Assembly: GCA_947311585.1 (NCBI GenBank) | Contig: CAMZLQ010000014.1 | Span: 1-51,181 of the forward strand | Source: an uncultured Alcanivoracaceae bacterium | GTDB taxonomy: Bacteria > Pseudomonadota > Gammaproteobacteria > Xanthomonadales > Marinicellaceae | Direction of reading: 5' to 3' | Length of the DNA stretch: 51,181 nt | Part shown: in pieces, positions 43,967-51,181 of the stretch | Position numbering within the stretch: position 1 is the stretch's first letter | Layout of the letters: every line of letters starts with the position of its first letter | Program-made: the position numbers and the translations under genes | The notes under the pieces: generated by a model | What the model saw: the letters and a program-made list of their open reading frames with translations, nothing else | What the model was told of the DNA's origin: nothing | The model's database searches: none

Positions 43967-44694
43967 GATAAACTCTCAATATAATCACCCATGGTATAAA
44001 ATCCTTTATCCTGTTTCACTAACCATTTTGCTACATCCAACGCACCTTGTGCAAAGATAATTGGGTCTTTTGCCGTGTGAGTAATACTCAAATTTTCACT
44101 GTCATTATCTAACTCAATAGTGTGAATACCTGCAACCTCTCCTTCGCGAATGGAAACAATTTCTATATTGTCCATGGTAAAATTATCTTCATCAAGGCGT
44201 TTAATCATACCATGAGGTTTAATGGTTTTAGCCAAGGTGATGGCAGTTCCTGATGGCTTGTCTGCTTTATGGACATGGTGAGTTTCAGTGATTTTAACCT
44301 TTGTATCGACTAATTTAGTGTAATTTGACAACAAATGGCGAATAAGATTAATTGAAAGAGCAAAATTTGAAGCCCAAAGAATAGGAATATGAGCCGAGGC
44401 ATTTTCCAAATCATTATAATGTTTTTTGTTCAGTCCTGTAGTACCAGAAACTAAAGGCACTTTATTATCAATGCAATGTGTTAAAACCTTTTCAAAAGCA
44501 CTCGGAGTGGAAAAATCGATCCAAATATCCGCTCTTGTGCACTCTGAATTGATTTCAATACCATCCAAAGTAAAAGAAGAATGTTGTGAGACTAAGCCAC
44601 ACGAGACAGTGGTATTTTTATCTTTCTCAATAACACCAACTAACCTTTGCCCTATTCTGCCACTTATTCCTGCTATACCAATTTTTAAATTCAT
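43963..44694 (-). CDS. dapB: 4-hydroxy-tetrahydrodipicolinate reductase
   Basis: DapB reduces the DapA product to tetrahydrodipicolinate in lysine and peptidoglycan synthesis. The 243-residue protein has the nucleotide-binding GISGRIGQR (about 9-17), the motif LVSGTTGL and the active-site TETHHVHKADKPSGTA with the catalytic histidine pair and lysine. It is about 30 residues shorter than E. coli DapB (273), with a gap in the central part. In most relatives it follows dnaJ directly; here a repeat-bracketed gene lies between. Confidence 0.93.
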   Translation of the reverse strand: MNLKIGIAGISGRIGQRLVGVIEKDKNTTVSCGLVSQHSSFTLDGIEINSECTRADIWIDFSTPSAFEKVLTHCIDNKVPLVSGTTGLNKKHYNDLENASAHIPILWASNFALSINLIRHLLSNYTKLVDTKVKITETHHVHKADKPSGTAITLAKTIKPHGMIKRLDEDNFTMDNIEIVSIREGEVAGIHTIELDNDSENLSITHTAKDPIIFAQGALDVAKWLVKQDKGFYTMGDYIESLS

Positions 44695-44715
44695 TTGTTT
44701 TCTCTTAGAGTATTA

Positions 44716-44757
44716 GTAACACGGAGGTTCACGGAGAAGACACAGAGTTACACTGAG
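44716..44757 (+). repeat. Left arm of 42-bp inverted repeat around the orphan gene
   Basis: The arm begins GTAACACGGAGGTTCACGG and itself consists of two similar half-units (core ACACGGAG then ACACAGAG). It pairs with 45124-45165: the first 21 bases are identical and 38 of 42 match. The orphan gene stop codon lies two bases beyond this arm. Confidence 0.92.
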
Positions 44758-44759
44758 TT

Positions 44760-45119
44760 TTATTTTTTATTCCAAATTTTTTCTATCTTTTTATCGCCCC
44801 ATAGAGAAAGAAGGTTTGTTTCAAAAGCAGGATGAGCAACTTCAGAGAACCAGTCTACGTTAATTCCATCAAAAGGCATTTCAAGGAACTTAACCACATC
44901 ATTGTAACCACTCATTTCCTCATCAATTTCATAAAAAGTTCCTTCAGTATCAACTCTAAATCCAATACATATTAAATCTACACTAAATAAATCTCTTTTA
45001 AATGCAAAAATTTCAATGACAGAATCCCATAAGAATTTTTCAGTACAATTATGTTCTTTTATGTAATATAGATATTTATCATCAAACCTTAACTGAAGTT
45101 TTATTTTTTCATTCATCAA
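44760..45119 (-). CDS. Orphan protein bracketed by inverted repeats
   Basis: A 119-residue acidic soluble protein with no signal peptide or membrane segment. The N-terminal half looks beta-rich (KIKLQLRFDDKYLYYIKEH, then WDSVIEIFAFKRDLFSVDLI), the middle has FYEIDEEMSGYNDVVKFLE and the end AHPAFETNLLSLWGDKKIEK. I do not recognise a named domain with certainty; similar small proteins are listed only as hypothetical in my memory. The frame exactly fills the space between the two repeat arms (stop two bases from one, start four bases from the other). The arrangement suggests a mobile or laterally moved cassette inserted in the dnaJ-dapB junction. Confidence 0.65.
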   Translation of the reverse strand: MMNEKIKLQLRFDDKYLYYIKEHNCTEKFLWDSVIEIFAFKRDLFSVDLICIGFRVDTEGTFYEIDEEMSGYNDVVKFLEMPFDGINVDWFSEVAHPAFETNLLSLWGDKKIEKIWNKK

Positions 45120-45123
45120 GTTT

Positions 45124-45165
45124 CTCTGTGTAACTCCGTGTTTCCTCCGTGAACCTCCGTGTTAC
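45124..45165 (-). repeat. Right arm of 42-bp inverted repeat around the orphan gene
   Basis: Reads, on the minus strand, the same as the left arm with four differences in 42 bases. Together the arms and gene form a unit of 450 bases (44716-45165). No target-site duplication of normal length was found at its outer ends. Confidence 0.92.
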
Positions 45166-45179
45166 AAAAATTCAAACAA

Positions 45180-46292
45180 TTACTCACCCTTTAGTTTATC
45201 CATAAATGATTTAACCGAATCAAACCAGCCTTTTTCCTTGGGGTTATGTTTTGAACCGCCTTTTTGGATGGACTCTGAGAGTTGTTTGATTAACTTCTTT
45301 TGGAAATTGGTTAAGTTTACGGGTGTTTCAACATTAACTTGGCAGTGTAAATCACCTGTTCGGTGTGAACGGACGGATTTTACCCCTTTACCACGAAGTT
45401 TAAAAACCTTACCAGATTGTGTTTCCGATGGAATTTTAAGTTTAACCTCGCCATCAAGGGTTGGGATTTCTAGCTCACCACCCAGTACCGCTGTGGCAAA
45501 GTCAATTGGCATTTCGCAATACAAATCATCGTTATCACGTTTAAAAATAGGGTGTTCACGAACGTTTATATCTACATATAAATCACCAGTAATACCTCCT
45601 GCTGGTGCGGCTTCTCCCTCACCTGACAACCGGATTCTATCGCCATTATCTACACCAGCAGGCACTTTTACGTTAAGCGTTTTAGTTTCACGTTTGCGCC
45701 CTTCTCCATTACAATGGTTGCAAGGATTTTCAATCATTTGACCTTTGCCCTGACAAGTTGGGCAAGCTTGTTGTACAGAAAATATGCCTTGTTGCATACG
45801 CACTTGACCCACACCACCACAGGTTGTGCAACTTGTGGATTTTCCATCTTTTGAACCCGAACCATCGCAATAATTACAACTAACCATGGTTGGAATTTTG
45901 ATTTCTTTTGAGACACCTGTCACCGCTTCTTCCAAATCCACCGTGACTTCTATTTGTATATCACGTCCACGTTGTTGCTGTTGACGTCTTCCCCCTCCAA
46001 AAATATCACCAAAAATGTCACCAAAAATATCACCAACATCAGCACCATGGAAACCACCACCTGGGCCTTGGTTAACACCTTCAGGACCAAACTGATCATA
46101 ACGAGCACGTTTGTTATCATCTCTGAGTGTGTCATAAGCACGATTAACTTCTTTAAATTTATCTTGGGCATCGGGTGAATCGTTACGGTCGGGATGGTAC
46201 TTCATCGCTTTGCGTTTGAACGCTTTTTTTAATTCAGGTTTTGTCGCATTTTTGCTCACACCCAATATTTCATAATAATCTTTTTGTGACAT
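45180..46292 (-). CDS. dnaJ: Chaperone DnaJ
   Basis: A 370-residue co-chaperone that stimulates the DnaK ATPase. J domain (1-70, HPD at KYHPDRND), Gly/Phe-rich linker (about 75-105), zinc domain with four CxxCxGxG motifs ([32 protein letters not shown], about 140-210), then two substrate-binding beta domains. It follows dnaK with a hairpin between them. Confidence 0.98.
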   Translation of the reverse strand: MSQKDYYEILGVSKNATKPELKKAFKRKAMKYHPDRNDSPDAQDKFKEVNRAYDTLRDDNKRARYDQFGPEGVNQGPGGGFHGADVGDIFGDIFGDIFGGGRRQQQQRGRDIQIEVTVDLEEAVTGVSKEIKIPTMVSCNYCDGSGSKDGKSTSCTTCGGVGQVRMQQGIFSVQQACPTCQGKGQMIENPCNHCNGEGRKRETKTLNVKVPAGVDNGDRIRLSGEGEAAPAGGITGDLYVDINVREHPIFKRDNDDLYCEMPIDFATAVLGGELEIPTLDGEVKLKIPSETQSGKVFKLRGKGVKSVRSHRTGDLHCQVNVETPVNLTNFQKKLIKQLSESIQKGGSKHNPKEKGWFDSVKSFMDKLKGE

Positions 46293-46416
46293 TTTATACC
46301 CTTAACTTGCTTATACTCTTTAAATTGATCTTTACAGTAACAATAGAAAGCCAGATTTAGAAACTTTCTCTAATTTCTACGCTTGCGTAGTCTGACAATT
46401 TGATTTTTTATACACA

Positions 46417-46444
46417 AAAGCCCTTAATCGAAATTAAGGGCTTT
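46417..46444 (-). terminator. Hairpin terminator between dnaK and dnaJ
   Basis: A 12-bp perfect stem with a four-base loop (46417-46428 with 46433-46444, AAAGCCCTTAAT / ATTAAGGGCTTT). On the minus strand a short U run follows; on the plus strand the T run is longer. It probably lowers dnaJ expression relative to dnaK. A second hairpin CTACG / CGTAG is at 46377-46390. Confidence 0.75.
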
Positions 46445-46470
46445 ATTTTTACATGATAACTGACAATATG

Positions 46471-48387
46471 TTATTTTTTATCATCAACTTCTTCAAACTC
46501 AGCATCCACTACATCATCATCGTTAGCATCATTGTCTCCATCTGGCGCATCACTTTGAGCACCTGCTTGTGCGGCAGCTTGAGCCTTTTGCATGACAGGA
46601 GCTAAGGCGGTTTGCAATTCTGTACTTGCTGCATCTATGGCATCCTTATCATCGCCTTTCATAGCGTCTTCAACTTTACCGATAGCCGCTTCAATATCTG
46701 CACGCTCACCGTCTTCAATGCTGTCTTTATTGTCTTCAATCAGAGTTTTGGCTTGATGAACAGTGGCATCTGCAGCGTTACGAGATTTCACTACTTCTTG
46801 GAACTTTTTATCTTCCTCTGCGTGCAACTCTGCATCTTTAACCATTTGTTCAACTTCTTCATCGGTTAAACCAGAACCCGCTTTGATTTCAATGCGTTGT
46901 TCTTTACCTGTGGCTTTATCTTTGGCTGAAACGTGTAAAATACCGTTCGAGTCAATATCAAATTCCACTTCAATTTGAGGCATTCCGCGTGGTGCTGGGT
47001 TAATGCCTTGTAAATCAAAACGACCGAGTGATTTATTGGCTGATGCAATTTCACGTTCACCTTGTAACACGTGTACAGTAACCGCTGCTTGATTGTCCTC
47101 AGCTGTTGAAAACACTTGTGATGCCTTTGTTGGAATCGTGGTATTTTTATCAATCAGTTTAGTCATAACACCACCCATAGTCTCAATACCTAGAGATAAT
47201 GGAGTCACATCTAGTAACAATACATCTTTAACATCACCTGATAATACGCCACCTTGAATCGCTGCACCCATGGCTACGGCTTCATCAGGGTTTACGTCTT
47301 TACGAGGTTTTTTACCAAAATAATCTTCAACAACTTGTTGTACTTTAGGCATGCGTGTCTGACCACCAACCAAGATAACATCATCAATCTCTGATAAACT
47401 CAATCCTGAATCCTTAACTGCCATTTTACACGGAGCGATTGTGCGTTCGACCAAATCAGCAACCAAAGACTCCAATTTTGAACGGGTTATTTTCATGTTC
47501 AAATGCTTAGGCCCTGAGGCATCTGCTGTCACATAAGGAAGATTGATTTCCGTTTGTTCACTTGATGACAATTCAATTTTAGCGTTTTCTGCCGCTTCTT
47601 TTAGACGTTGCAATGCCATAGGGTCGTTTTTCAAATCAACACCTTGGTCTTTTTTGAACTCATCAACGATGTAATCAATCACCCGAGCATCAAAATCTTC
47701 ACCACCTAAGAATGTATCGCCGTTTGTCGCTAAAACTTCAAATTGTTGCTCACCATCAATGTCTGCAATTTCGATAATTGACACATCAAATGTACCACCA
47801 CCTAAATCGAAGACCGCAATAGTCTTGTCACCACCTTTTTTATCCATGCCGTAGGCTAATGCTGCAGCTGTTGGTTCATTGATAATACGCTTAACTTCTA
47901 AACCCGCAATTTTACCGGCATCTTTAGTGGCTTGACGTTGCGAGTCATTAAAATAAGCAGGAACCGTTACAACTGCTGCTGATACTTTTTCACCCAAATA
48001 ATCTTCAGCTGTTTTCTTCATTTTCATTAAAATTTGCGCTGAAATTTCTTGTGGTGCTAATTTTTTACCTTTAACTTCAACCCATGCATCACCATTATCT
48101 GCTGCGATAATTTTGTAAGGCACTAAGTCGATGTCTTTTTTAACTGCTTTTTCGCTGAATTTACGCCCGATAAGACGTTTAATTGCGAATAAAGTATTTT
48201 CTGGATTAGTAACTGCTTGTCGTTTAGCCGATTTCCCCACTAATATCTCATTATCATCTGCATACGCGATGATTGAAGGTGTGGTTCTATCGCCCTCAGA
48301 ATTTTCAATGACTTTTACATCATCACCTTCCATTACTGCTACGCAAGAGTTAGTTGTTCCTAAATCTATACCTATAATTTTTGCCAT
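46471..48387 (-). CDS. dnaK: Chaperone DnaK (Hsp70)
   Basis: A 638-residue Hsp70. ATPase domain with [17 protein letters not shown] at the start, [17 protein letters not shown] (about 147-163), and [14 protein letters not shown] (about 196-209); substrate-binding domain from about 390 ([20 protein letters not shown]) and a lid with an acidic, disordered tail ending EFEEVDDKK. Length equals E. coli DnaK (638). Preceded by a possible sigma-32 promoter. Confidence 0.99.
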   Translation of the reverse strand: MAKIIGIDLGTTNSCVAVMEGDDVKVIENSEGDRTTPSIIAYADDNEILVGKSAKRQAVTNPENTLFAIKRLIGRKFSEKAVKKDIDLVPYKIIAADNGDAWVEVKGKKLAPQEISAQILMKMKKTAEDYLGEKVSAAVVTVPAYFNDSQRQATKDAGKIAGLEVKRIINEPTAAALAYGMDKKGGDKTIAVFDLGGGTFDVSIIEIADIDGEQQFEVLATNGDTFLGGEDFDARVIDYIVDEFKKDQGVDLKNDPMALQRLKEAAENAKIELSSSEQTEINLPYVTADASGPKHLNMKITRSKLESLVADLVERTIAPCKMAVKDSGLSLSEIDDVILVGGQTRMPKVQQVVEDYFGKKPRKDVNPDEAVAMGAAIQGGVLSGDVKDVLLLDVTPLSLGIETMGGVMTKLIDKNTTIPTKASQVFSTAEDNQAAVTVHVLQGEREIASANKSLGRFDLQGINPAPRGMPQIEVEFDIDSNGILHVSAKDKATGKEQRIEIKAGSGLTDEEVEQMVKDAELHAEEDKKFQEVVKSRNAADATVHQAKTLIEDNKDSIEDGERADIEAAIGKVEDAMKGDDKDAIDAASTELQTALAPVMQKAQAAAQAGAQSDAPDGDNDANDDDVVDAEFEEVDDKK

Positions 48388-48805
48388 TTTTTTGACCTCT
48401 AAATAATTTTTTATAAATGATTACAAGCCAATAAAACAGCTTGTTTTTTAAGTTGCTACTAATGTATGGCTTAGGTGTTTTTTTTCAAGAGAATTTTTGA
48501 AAAAAATTTAGCCTTCATGTTTCATAGGAGTGCAGAATTTTAGGATGAAACAGTGAGTTCGCTTGTTCTATTTACCGATAAACCTAGCTATTCTTTCGTT
48601 ATGCTCCAAGCTTCCTACCTTGCGCACTAGGGTTCAAATCATTCCATACGATTTAGTGCAGGTAAATCGGGCAAAATGGCTGCTGTTGTTTTCTAAAAAC
48701 TTACATAGCTGACTTGGAGACAAAGTGTACTTTTTTAATATCTTCATAATAGAGACCATTGCACAACTGGTGAAACGAGTTATTCATGGTCTCTAGTTTA
48801 TTTAA
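48388..48805. other. 418-bp non-coding region upstream of dnaK
   Basis: No plausible gene was found. Near dnaK lies a heat-shock promoter candidate. The middle (about 48540-48720) is low in coding potential and has small hairpins such as GATTTA / TAAATC (read on the minus strand), which may be remnants of a mobile or repeat element. Near ppnN there is an inverted repeat AGAGACCAT / ATGGTCTCT (48751-48759 and 48786-48794) that could be the ppnN terminator, although it has no strong U tract. Confidence 0.5.
48462..48489 (-). promoter_or_regulatory. Possible sigma-32 promoter of dnaK
   Basis: On the minus strand CTTGAAA (48483-48489) is an exact heat-shock -35. After 13 bases comes CCATACATTAG (48459-48469), which partly matches the CCCCATnT -10 and ends like the E. 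coli dnaK P1 start region. The -10 is imperfect. Confidence 0.5.
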
Positions 48806-50185
48806 TTAAGTCAACACTTCAAAAACTGGCGTGTACTTACTTCCAGGCAATTTCATGCGTCCTTGTTCAACAAAAGATTGCAGCAATACATCGAGTCGTT
48901 CCATCAATTCTTTATCGCCTTGAATTTTATAAACACCGTGTTCTTTGATTTGTGTTTGTCCAAATTCTTTAACATTTCCAGCAACAATTCCAGAAAAAGC
49001 TTTGCGTAAATCAGCTGCCAATTCATTAACGGGTTGATTGCGATTAAGGTTAAGGTTGAGCATGTTTTCATGTGTTGGCAAAAAGGGAAATTTAAAAGCT
49101 TCTTCGATAACCAACTCCCAATCAAAATAATAACTAATTTGCTTCTGAGTTCTATACGCCTTCACTTTTTCCAATCCCGCTATCATGTGTTTTGCTACTT
49201 TTTCAGGATCTTCAATAATAATTTCATAAAGTTCAGCCACTTCATCACCCAAAGCATAACGAATAAAGGCATCAATTTGTTTAAAATATTCTTCTGACTC
49301 CTTAGGTCCTGTCATAATAAACGGATAAGGATTGTCCTTATTATCAGGGTGAGATAATAGACCTATAAGATACAATATTTCTTCTGCTGTCCCTACCCCG
49401 CCAGGAAAAACAATAATGCCATGACCTAAACGTACAAAAGCTTCTAAACGCTTTTCTATATCTGGCATAATGACTAGTTTATTGACAATTGGATTTGGGG
49501 CTTCAGCCGCGATAATTCCGGGTTCAGTTAAGCCAATATAACGCCCATCAAATATACGTTGTTTCGCATGCCCAACGGAGGCTCCTTTCATCGGCCCTTT
49601 CATTGCGCCAGTCCCACATCCTGTACAAATATCAGCTCCGCGCAAACCCAACTGGTAACCCACATTTTTTGTGTATTGGTATTCCACCTTATTAATTGAA
49701 TGACCACCCCAGCACACCACTAAATTCGGCTCTTTGCCAAATTGATAAACCTCTCCTCGTCTAAGCATTTCAAAAACCATGTTTGATATACCAGAAAGAG
49801 TCGACTCATCAAAATTTCCATCATTATGTTCTGATGATTGGAAAATAATATCACGTAAGACTGAAAAAATTGAGTCGCGTATGCCAGAAATCATCTTGCC
49901 GTCAACAAAAGCTGCCGCTGGTGCATTGACAAACTCTAAATGAATACCGCGTTCACGTGGTAAAAGTTTAACTTCAAAATCTGGAAAACGTGATAATACT
50001 GCCATCGCATCATCTTCTTTTGCATCACAATTCAATACCGCTAAGCAGCATTTTCTAAACAGTGCCTGAACCGAGCCCTTGCCCATATTCATTATTTTAT
50101 TAATTTCATCTTGAGACAATAAGGTCATGCCACCACGGGCAGCAATAACACATTTGTCGATTGTTTTTTCTTTGTTACAGTTCAT
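48806..50185 (-). CDS. ppnN: Pyrimidine/purine nucleotide 5'-monophosphate nucleosidase PpnN (LOG family)
   Basis: PpnN hydrolyses nucleotide monophosphates to free base and ribose-5-phosphate and is activated by (p)ppGpp in E. coli. The 459-residue protein aligns along its length: MTLLSQDEINKIMNMGKGSV start region, CCLAVLN near 47, ICTGCGTGAMKGPMKGASVG (the LOG nucleotide motif, around 187-206), and FPGGVGTAEEILYLIGLLSH (about 260-279), and the C-terminal FSGIVAGNVKEFG. E. coli PpnN has 454 residues. ATG 50185 is the farthest start in frame. The first 20 residues are not conserved and the start could lie at Met-20 (MTLLSQ). Confidence 0.97.
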   Translation of the reverse strand: MNCNKEKTIDKCVIAARGGMTLLSQDEINKIMNMGKGSVQALFRKCCLAVLNCDAKEDDAMAVLSRFPDFEVKLLPRERGIHLEFVNAPAAAFVDGKMISGIRDSIFSVLRDIIFQSSEHNDGNFDESTLSGISNMVFEMLRRGEVYQFGKEPNLVVCWGGHSINKVEYQYTKNVGYQLGLRGADICTGCGTGAMKGPMKGASVGHAKQRIFDGRYIGLTEPGIIAAEAPNPIVNKLVIMPDIEKRLEAFVRLGHGIIVFPGGVGTAEEILYLIGLLSHPDNKDNPYPFIMTGPKESEEYFKQIDAFIRYALGDEVAELYEIIIEDPEKVAKHMIAGLEKVKAYRTQKQISYYFDWELVIEEAFKFPFLPTHENMLNLNLNRNQPVNELAADLRKAFSGIVAGNVKEFGQTQIKEHGVYKIQGDKELMERLDVLLQSFVEQGRMKLPGSKYTPVFEVLT

Positions 50186-50496
50186 GTAATCTCCTGTTGT
50201 TGAGAACTTTCCCTATGAAAGCCTCTTATATTTATTTTTTTACTAAGAGCTTGCCCGTGAATAGATAATCTATTACAGAAAAGCTGGATTTTTGCTATTC
50301 TCCTCAAAAAACCGAAAAACAGCCCTAAATCCAATTTTCCTTCACTACGACTCCTATTCTCGGACAAGCTCCTAACCAAATGTAATGTTTATAAGTTACA
50401 TTTCTATGAATTTATTTGATTTATTATGAGCCAATAGTCTTTATTTTTAAAGCGACCTACCATATTATAAATTTCTACCGCAATTGCAACCAATTT
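50186..50496. other. 311-bp non-coding region upstream of ppnN
   Basis: No gene is supported. A 65-codon minus-strand frame (50182-50379) covers the MITE-like element and is not credible. The rest is AT-rich with no clear promoter that I could assign; the region is between divergent genes and must hold promoters for both. Confidence 0.6.
50247..50371. mobile_element. MITE-like element with terminal inverted repeats and CTAA flanks
   Basis: Ends are imperfect inverted repeats: left GAGCTTGCCCGTGAATAG (50247-50264) and right, inverted, GAGCTTGTCCGAGAATAG (50354-50371), 16 of 18 matching. Both ends are directly flanked by CTAA (50243-50246 and 50372-50375), like the 4-bp target duplication of IS5-group elements; a 2-bp TA duplication of IS630 type is also possible. 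The 125-bp interior encodes nothing, so it would be a non-autonomous element. No parental transposase is in the window. Confidence 0.7.
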
Positions 50497-50817
50497 ATGA
50501 CTGAAATTCCTTTATTACTGTTAACGGGTTTATTTATCCTTTTCATCGCTACAAACAGTAAAGCCAGAGATGTCGCACGAGCTTACGCCAAACGTAAAAC
50601 CATAAAACGCAATGGCGTTTTGTTGGATGACTCCATTGCCATGAAATCCATGAAAATAAAACGAATCAATGGCAAACTTGGGTTTTATCGAAGTTATGCT
50701 TTTGAATACAATGAATCTGATTTTCAACGTTATGATGGCAAGATTGAGTTATTAAGCTATCAAGTCCTGAGTATCCAGTTTTTTCACCCTGACCACATTG
50801 AAATTGATGAATCATAG
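50497..50817 (+). CDS. DUF3301 family protein
   Basis: A 106-residue protein with one N-terminal membrane helix (about 4-19, IPLLLLTGLFILFIA), then a basic stretch (KARDVARAYAKRKTIKRNGV), then LDDSIAMKSMKIKRINGKLGFYRSYAFEYN (read in two parts) matching the DUF3301 pattern of a short alpha/beta domain with conserved F/Y-rich strands, and ending IEIDES. Members are widespread in Gammaproteobacteria and have no known function. ATG 50497 is chosen because it gives a proper membrane start (MTEIPLLLL); the longer frame from 50416 is AT-rich upstream sequence. It overlaps the next gene by 11 bases. Confidence 0.8.
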   Translation: MTEIPLLLLTGLFILFIATNSKARDVARAYAKRKTIKRNGVLLDDSIAMKSMKIKRINGKLGFYRSYAFEYNESDFQRYDGKIELLSYQVLSIQFFHPDHIEIDES

Positions 50818-51181
50818 CAAACCAATTATTCGTTTATTAAAATACGCAAAAGGCATGCGTTTACAAATCACTTTGGCAAGTGTTTGTTCGGTTATCAATA
50901 AAATTTTTGATATTGCACCAGAAATTCTTATCGGAATTGCCATTGATGTGGTTGTTAGCGGGCACGATTCATTTTTATCTTATTTTGGATATACCGAACA
51001 AAAGACTCAATTGATTGTTCTAGCTGTTCTAACTTTTGTTATTTGGCTTGGTGAATCAGTGTTTCAGTTTTTTTACACACTTTTATGGAGAAATTTAGCG
51101 CAAAACCTACAACATAAAATGCGCCTAGATACCTATAATCGCATGCAACAAATGGATATGTCTTTTTTTGAAAATCAAACC
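50807..51181 (+). CDS. ABC transporter, fused permease/ATPase half-transporter (3' partial)
   Basis: The frame starts at ATG 50807, 11 bases before the DUF3301 stop, and runs to the window edge (125 residues visible). The N-terminal segment (MNHSKPIIRLLKYAKGMR) leads into the first transmembrane helices of a type I ABC exporter (SVINKIFDIAPEILIGIAID, then a second helical pair LIVLAVLTFVIWLGESVFQF), and the last visible residues LAQNLQHKMRLDTYNRMQQM with DMSFFEN are the coupling helix region of exporter permeases. The nucleotide-binding domain is outside. Lipid or drug exporter is the likely class; substrate unknown. Confidence 0.85.
   Translation, partial: MNHSKPIIRLLKYAKGMRLQITLASVCSVINKIFDIAPEILIGIAIDVVVSGHDSFLSYFGYTEQKTQLIVLAVLTFVIWLGESVFQFFYTLLWRNLAQNLQHKMRLDTYNRMQQMDMSFFENQT

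Noticed and set aside
46612-47153. Several frames overlapping dnaK (plus-strand 46612 and 46763, minus-strand 46866).
   Set aside because: They are shadow frames of a strongly conserved dnaK and show no domain or ribosome site.
48631-48640. GGTTCAAATC resembling a tRNA T-loop in the dnaK-ppnN gap.
   Set aside because: Bases on each side do not form a T-stem, and no acceptor, D or anticodon arm fits.
50182-50379. 65-codon minus-strand frame beginning MVRSLSENRSRSEGK.
   Set aside because: It spans the MITE-like element and its inverted ends, so the frame is likely a by-product of that sequence; no ribosome site and no conserved domain.

Overview
The window reads as one AT-rich stretch (mid to upper 30s % G+C by eye) of a gammaproteobacterial chromosome. 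The evidence is conserved gene order: thrS-infC-rpmI-rplT-pheS-pheT-ihfA-merR, rpsF-rpsR-rplI, dnaK-dnaJ followed by dapB, and single genes typical of the class (htpX, thiI, hslR, ppnN, a DUF3301 protein). No phage, CRISPR array, rRNA or tRNA was seen. I could not fix the genus; a free-living aerobe outside the Enterobacterales fits best.

Layout. 1-3314 (+): end of a Bax-inhibitor/YccA membrane protein, the heat-shock protease htpX, a rhodanese-less thiI and a GNAT acetyltransferase. 3325-9248 (-): a secreted astacin-type protease with three four-cysteine repeats, coupled to a large DUF748/AsmA-like protein, then fadD. 9385-15645 (+): an SLC13 transporter, a glutamate-cysteine-ligase-like protein fused to CBS domains, a NYN protein, a FAH-family hydrolase and an MBL-fold hydrolase. 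15763-23094 (-): the translation and IHF block from thrS to a MerR regulator. 23261-23641 (+): hslR. 23659-31765 (-): an ankyrin protein, then a tight operon joining a glutaryl-CoA-dehydrogenase-like enzyme and a fused 2-oxoacid dehydrogenase E1 to a cyclase-FHA protein, an unlisted 29-residue membrane peptide, XpaC and TelA. 31937-35099 (+): ureide (urate breakdown) genes. 35106-36870 (-): a small membrane protein and a DUF4139 protein. 36964-38399 (+): a PCu(A)C chaperone and queA. 38396-50185 (-): an alkyltransferase-like protein, rplI-rpsR-rpsF, a LysE exporter, a PilZ protein, lysS, an 18-residue-repeat protein, an LMW phosphatase, dapB, a repeat-bracketed orphan gene, dnaJ, dnaK and ppnN. 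50497-51181 (+): a DUF3301 protein and the start of an ABC transporter.

The strongest unusual signal is in front of thrS. A consensus -10 box lies six bases upstream of a tiny reading frame, MKTTTTN, which is followed by mutually exclusive hairpins ending in a nine-U tract. It looks like a ribosome-mediated threonine attenuator whose leader peptide is leaderless. Also notable: infC appears to start at AUC; an orphan gene is exactly bracketed by a 42-bp inverted repeat in the dnaJ-dapB junction; a short CTAA-flanked MITE-like element lies upstream of ppnN; and the 29-residue membrane peptide gene has a strong Shine-Dalgarno.

All functional calls are from reading the translated sequence against family knowledge. 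No database search was run.
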